NCBI GenBank assembly: GCA_021156345.1 | Contig: JAJNDJ010000110.1 | Location: 1-8,683, forward strand | Length of the DNA stretch: 8,683 nt | From: Rubrobacteraceae bacterium | GTDB taxonomy: Bacteria; Actinomycetota; Rubrobacteria; Rubrobacterales; Rubrobacteraceae | Reading direction: 5' to 3' | Shown: positions 5,920 to 8,683 of the stretch, in pieces | Position numbering within the stretch: position 1 is the first letter of the stretch | Layout: the number at the start of each line of letters is the position of its first letter | Notes under the pieces: model-generated | Told to the model about the DNA's origin: nothing | What the model saw: the letters and a program-made list of their open reading frames with translations, nothing else | Database searches by the model: none | Translations under genes and position numbers: made by a program

Positions 5920-7899
5920 TTACTCCGGGTCCGCGAGACGTTGGTCGAGGATCTCGCGTACCCTAGCGAGGGCGTCGGGGATAGCCTCGAGGTTGCCGCC
6001 GCCGGCCTGGGCCATCGTCGCACCGCCACCCCCGCCTCCTCCCAGTACGCCCGAGATCTCGCGCACTATCTCCCCGGCCTCGACCCTACGGGAGACCTCT
6101 GGGTGAAGGTTGGCGACGAGAACAGCCTTGCCTCCGAGCGCAGCGGCCAGCACCACGGCGGAAGGACCGCCGAGACGATTCTTGACGTCGTCGGAGATCT
6201 GGCGCAGCCCCCTGACGTCGGCGGCGACGACCTGGCCCGTTACTACCCTCGTTCCGTTGACCTGCTGGGCGCCTTCAACGAGGTCGCCGACCTCCTCGAG
6301 ACCCTGCTTTAGTGCCCGCTCCCTTGCCGCCTCGCGAGACGTCTGTACCTCCTCGCGAAGCCGCCCTACGGCCCCAGGGAGGTCCTCTATCTCGACCTTC
6401 AGGGCCGCCGAGACCTCTTCTGCCCTCTCGGTCGCCCCGGTAAGGTAGTAGAGGGCCTCCCTACCTGTTATGACCTCCATGCGGTAGAGGTCGGCGCCGT
6501 GCTTCCTGTTAGAGAGGATCTTGAATGCCCCGATCTCGGCGGTGCCGCGCACATGCGTCCCGCCACACAACTCGCGCGAGAATCCATCGACCTCGACCAC
6601 GCGCACCAGGTCCGCGTATTTCTCCCCGAAGAGCATCATCGCGCCGAGGTTACGGGCCTCTTCTAGCGTGGTGGTAAAGTACCTGACCGGCTGGTTCTCG
6701 GTTATCTTCTGCAGCGAGAGCTCCTGGACGCGCTTGATCTCATCGTCTGTGACCCTCCCAGCGTAGCGATAGTCGAAGCGCAACCTGTCAGGCCCGACGT
6801 AGCTGCCCGCCTGCACGACGTCCTGGCCGAGAACCGCCCGCAGCGCCCAGTGCAGGATATGCGTGGCCGTATGGTTCGCCTCTATCTGCTGGCGGCGCAC
6901 CCTGTTTATGGAGGCCGTTACCGCGTCCCCGGCCTGGAAAGCGCCGCGTTCGATCCTTGCCCTGAGCACCTGATAGTCACCCGCCGGGATCGCATCGAAG
7001 ACCTCGAGCTGTCCGTCCTCCGAGGTGATCCAACCCTCGTCCGCCACCTGCCCGCCACTGGTGGCGTAGAAGGGATTCTCCGCCAAGACGACGTAGATCT
7101 CCCCACCGGCGTCGGGCACGGGCTCCACGGCGACTATCCTCGTCTCTACCTGCTCGCGCTCGTTACCGACAAAGCGGCTCCTGATCTCCTGATCCCTGAA
7201 CGCGGCAACGACCCGCTCGTAGCCCCGCATAGCCTCCCTGGCACGCTCCCGTTGTGCGCCCATCGCAGCCTCGAAACCCGCCTCATCGAGCGAAAGACCC
7301 CTCTCGGCGAGCACCTCCCGTGTCACCTCCACAGGGAATCCGTATGTGTCGTGCAACATGAAGGCCACGTCGCCAGGGAAGTTCCCGCCCCGCATCCGCT
7401 CTATCTCGGAAGCCAGAAGCGACATGCCCGACTCGTAGATCTCGACGAACCTGGTAGCCTCGCCGGTGACGATGCGGCGTATGTCCTCGCGCGCAGACCG
7501 CAATTCCCCGTAGAAGTCGCCCATGTAGTCGACCACTACCTCAGCCAGCCCGGCGAGCTGGCCGGGGCTCATGCCTAGGCGCGAATATGCCTGCAACATC
7601 GCTCTGCGTATTATGCGGCGAAGTATGTACTCTCTGCGCTGGTTCCCCGGCCTGACGCCGTCGGCGATGAGGAAGGCCATGCCGCGCGCGTGGTCGGCGA
7701 CGATGCGTAGGGCGCGATCTGTGGTTTCGGAGTCTCCCAAGGAGATGCCCGTGAACTCGTTTGCCTTCTCAAAGATGGGCTCGTAGAGGTCGGTGTCGTA
7801 GACGTAGAGAACATCCTGTACCGCGGCGGTTGTCCGCTCCAATCCCATGCCGGTGTCGATACCAGTCTTGCTCAGGGGCACGAAGGACTTGTCTTTCAA
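5920..7899 (-). CDS. alaS: AlaRS large C-terminal portion (longest open frame of alaS)
   Basis: This frame, opening formally at TTG 7899, holds 659 residues of AlaRS. It contains [11 protein letters not shown] (class II motif 3 region), [29 protein letters not shown] and the tRNA-recognition helices. The editing domain has HTATH (6859-6873) and CGGTHV (6550-6567), which supply the zinc and editing residues. A helical region and the glycine-rich C-Ala domain follow ([17 protein letters not shown], about 6000-6050). The conserved frame actually continues upstream without a stop to about 8106, through [14 protein letters not shown], but has no usual start codon there, so TTG 7899 is only what a gene caller would pick. 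From here to the TAA the protein looks complete, with no further lesions, and ends directly at ruvX. Confidence 0.85.
   Translation of the reverse strand: MKDKSFVPLSKTGIDTGMGLERTTAAVQDVLYVYDTDLYEPIFEKANEFTGISLGDSETTDRALRIVADHARGMAFLIADGVRPGNQRREYILRRIIRRAMLQAYSRLGMSPGQLAGLAEVVVDYMGDFYGELRSAREDIRRIVTGEATRFVEIYESGMSLLASEIERMRGGNFPGDVAFMLHDTYGFPVEVTREVLAERGLSLDEAGFEAAMGAQRERAREAMRGYERVVAAFRDQEIRSRFVGNEREQVETRIVAVEPVPDAGGEIYVVLAENPFYATSGGQVADEGWITSEDGQLEVFDAIPAGDYQVLRARIERGAFQAGDAVTASINRVRRQQIEANHTATHILHWALRAVLGQDVVQAGSYVGPDRLRFDYRYAGRVTDDEIKRVQELSLQKITENQPVRYFTTTLEEARNLGAMMLFGEKYADLVRVVEVDGFSRELCGGTHVRGTAEIGAFKILSNRKHGADLYRMEVITGREALYYLTGATERAEEVSAALKVEIEDLPGAVGRLREEVQTSREAARERALKQGLEEVGDLVEGAQQVNGTRVVTGQVVAADVRGLRQISDDVKNRLGGPSAVVLAAALGGKAVLVANLHPEVSRRVEAGEIVREISGVLGGGGGGGATMAQAGGGNLEAIPDALARVREILDQRLADPE
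5923..5926 (-). promoter_or_regulatory. Ribosome binding site supporting the ruvX CTG start
   Basis: GGAG on the minus strand, overlapping the last codons of alaS and 6 bases before CTG at 5916. It is short but well placed, and no alternative start with a site keeps the conserved N-terminus. Confidence 0.5.
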
Positions 7900-8489
7900 T
7901 TGCTCGTACTGATTGAAGACGAGGTTCCAGATCTCCAGGAAGCGCGGATCTCCCTCGTCGCCGCCTGGACCGTACTTCGGGTCCTCGGCCGGGTCGCCCT
8001 TGGCGAACTCCTCACCGTGGTCGTAGTAGATCTCCGAGCACGGGCCACACGGCCCGGTCTCTCCTGGCGGTCCCCACCAGTTCTCGCTCTTGGGGAGGCC
8101 GAAGATCCTCCTCCGTCAGAAACGCCCAGGCCCATTCTATGGCTTCTTTCTTGAAGTAGTCTCCGAACGAGAAGTTCCCAAGCATCTCGAAGAAGGTGAG
8201 ATGATGCCAGTCCCCGACATCCTCGATGTCGGGGGTACGGAAGCACTTCTGCACGCTCACCGCCCGCATCCTCGATGTCGGGGGTACGGAAGCACTTCTG
8301 CACGCTCACCGCCCGCGTGGAAGGCGGCCTCTCCTGGCCCAGAAAATAGGGGATGAATTGTTGGACCCCGCCTGTGGTCAAGAGCACCGTAGGGTCGTTG
8401 TGGGGGATCAGGGACGCGCTCGGGTAGAGCATGTGGCCCCGCTCAACGAAAAAGTCCAGGAACCGGCGTCGTATCTCGCTACTCTGCAT
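7896..8489 (-). CDS. AlaRS N-terminal fragment with frame-shifted tail
   Basis: The frame starts at ATG 8489 (MQSSEIRR) and encodes about 90 genuine AlaRS residues, covering the class II motif 1 region up to FRTPDIED. It then enters the second copy of the 49-bp repeat in the wrong frame. The rest, to a stop at 7896, is Arg- and Ser-rich out-of-frame sequence with no AlaRS likeness. An in-frame ATG at 8528 would add 13 residues and is less likely, because AlaRS proteins typically begin at MQSSEIR-like sequence. The product alone could not be active. Confidence 0.6.
   Translation of the reverse strand: MQSSEIRRRFLDFFVERGHMLYPSASLIPHNDPTVLLTTGGVQQFIPYFLGQERPPSTRAVSVQKCFRTPDIEDAGGERAEVLPYPRHRGCRGLASSHLLRDAWELLVRRLLQERSHRMGLGVSDGGGSSASPRARTGGDRQERPGRVARARRSTTTTVRSSPRATRPRTRSTVQAATREIRASWRSGTSSSISTSN
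8219..8316. repeat. Exact 49-bp tandem duplication inside alaS
   Basis: Bases 8219-8267 and 8268-8316 are identical and directly adjacent. Removing one copy restores the AlaRS reading [23 protein letters not shown] without a break. Since 49 is not a multiple of three, the extra copy shifts the frame by one base. The unit encodes the [16 protein letters not shown] block of the catalytic domain. Confidence 0.97.
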
Positions 8490-8683
8490 GCGCCCCACCC
8501 GGGGACAACTTGCTGATCTCCCGCTCATGTTCCAGGTACTCCAGTTCGACCCGCAAGTCCTCCAGTGCGCGCCTGAGCAGGCGTGAGACGTGCATCTGGC
8601 TGACGCCTATGTGGTCTGCGATCTCGGTCTGTGTCTTGCCCTCGTTGAAGCGGAGCTTCAGGATCTCCTGCTGCTGATCCTTG
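8479..8683 (-). CDS. SigB/SigF-type RNA polymerase sigma factor, C-terminal end
   Basis: Only the last 67 residues are in the window. They contain sigma region 4: [20 protein letters not shown], then the helix-turn-helix [20 protein letters not shown] that binds the -35 element. This version ([20 protein letters not shown]) is typical of the SigB/SigF/SigG group of general-stress and sporulation sigma factors. A charged tail of about 25 residues follows. The TAG stop lies 11 bases inside alaS, so the two genes overlap and are probably co-transcribed. Which member of the group it is, and whether an anti-sigma factor is encoded nearby, cannot be seen here. Confidence 0.88.
   Translation of the reverse strand, partial: KDQQQEILKLRFNEGKTQTEIADHIGVSQMHVSRLLRRALEDLRVELEYLEHEREISKLSPGGAHAE

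Larger units (their letters stand above)
5920..8489 (-). pseudogene. alaS: Alanyl-tRNA synthetase, reading frame broken twice
   Basis: AlaRS attaches alanine to tRNA-Ala in the cytosol and edits mischarged Ser or Gly. Three frame segments can be followed. Segment 1 (8489 to about 8219) runs from [14 protein letters not shown] through [18 protein letters not shown] to [12 protein letters not shown]. Segment 2 (about 8269 to 8108) continues with [20 protein letters not shown] to WAFLTEE. Segment 3 (about 8106 to 5920) runs from [12 protein letters not shown] and [14 protein letters not shown] to the end. The first break is caused by an exact 49-bp tandem duplication. At the second, roughly 40 catalytic-domain residues normally found between FLTEE and [12 protein letters not shown] are absent. 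The start is ATG at 8489, overlapping the sigma-factor stop. As written no full-length enzyme could be made. Given essentiality, a sequence or assembly error is quite possible. A second alaS elsewhere cannot be excluded. Confidence 0.85.

Noticed and set aside
5509..6312. Plus-strand open frame of 267 residues
   Set aside because: It lies opposite ruvX and the end of alaS, both strongly supported by conserved motifs.
6850..7578. Plus-strand open frame of 242 residues
   Set aside because: Antisense of the AlaRS editing and tRNA-recognition region, without family likeness.
8219..8316. CRISPR or regulatory repeat
   Set aside because: There are only two copies with no spacer, and the unit is coding sequence of alaS, so it is a duplication.

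Overview
The window is GC-rich bacterial DNA in which every supported gene lies on the minus strand. Gene content (a SigB/SigF-type sigma factor, alaS, ruvX and mltG in a row, plus an actinobacterial-style arylsulfotransferase) and frequent TTG starts suggest an actinomycetote, most likely near Rubrobacter or Thermoleophilia. The placement is inferred from remembered protein resemblance and was not tested by any search.

In transcription order (right to left), the first block is a tightly packed housekeeping cluster. It holds the C-terminal end of a sigma factor (8479-8683), alaS (5920-8489, broken), ruvX (5506-5916) and mltG (4409-5509). The genes overlap or abut: sigma and alaS share 11 bases, ruvX follows alaS directly, and ruvX and mltG share a TTGA stop/start. 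This looks like one operon for tRNA charging, a Holliday-junction-resolvase-like nuclease fold and peptidoglycan processing.

A roughly 380-base gap without genes (4026-4408) separates it from a second block. That block holds an exported arylsulfotransferase-family gene (2717-4025, broken), a large multi-pass GT-C-like membrane protein (506-2710) and rpe (1-509, running off the window). The membrane gene and rpe again share a TTGA overlap.

The main oddity is structural damage confined to two genes. alaS carries an exact 49-bp tandem duplication that shifts the frame, and further downstream an apparent internal loss with a second frame change. The arylsulfotransferase gene has one out-of-frame and one in-frame internal loss. 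Since alaS is normally essential and its remaining sequence is well conserved, assembly error is at least as likely as real decay. Other points of note are a probable CTG start for ruvX and TTG starts for most other genes. I see no mobile element, CRISPR array, RNA gene or convincing novel system.
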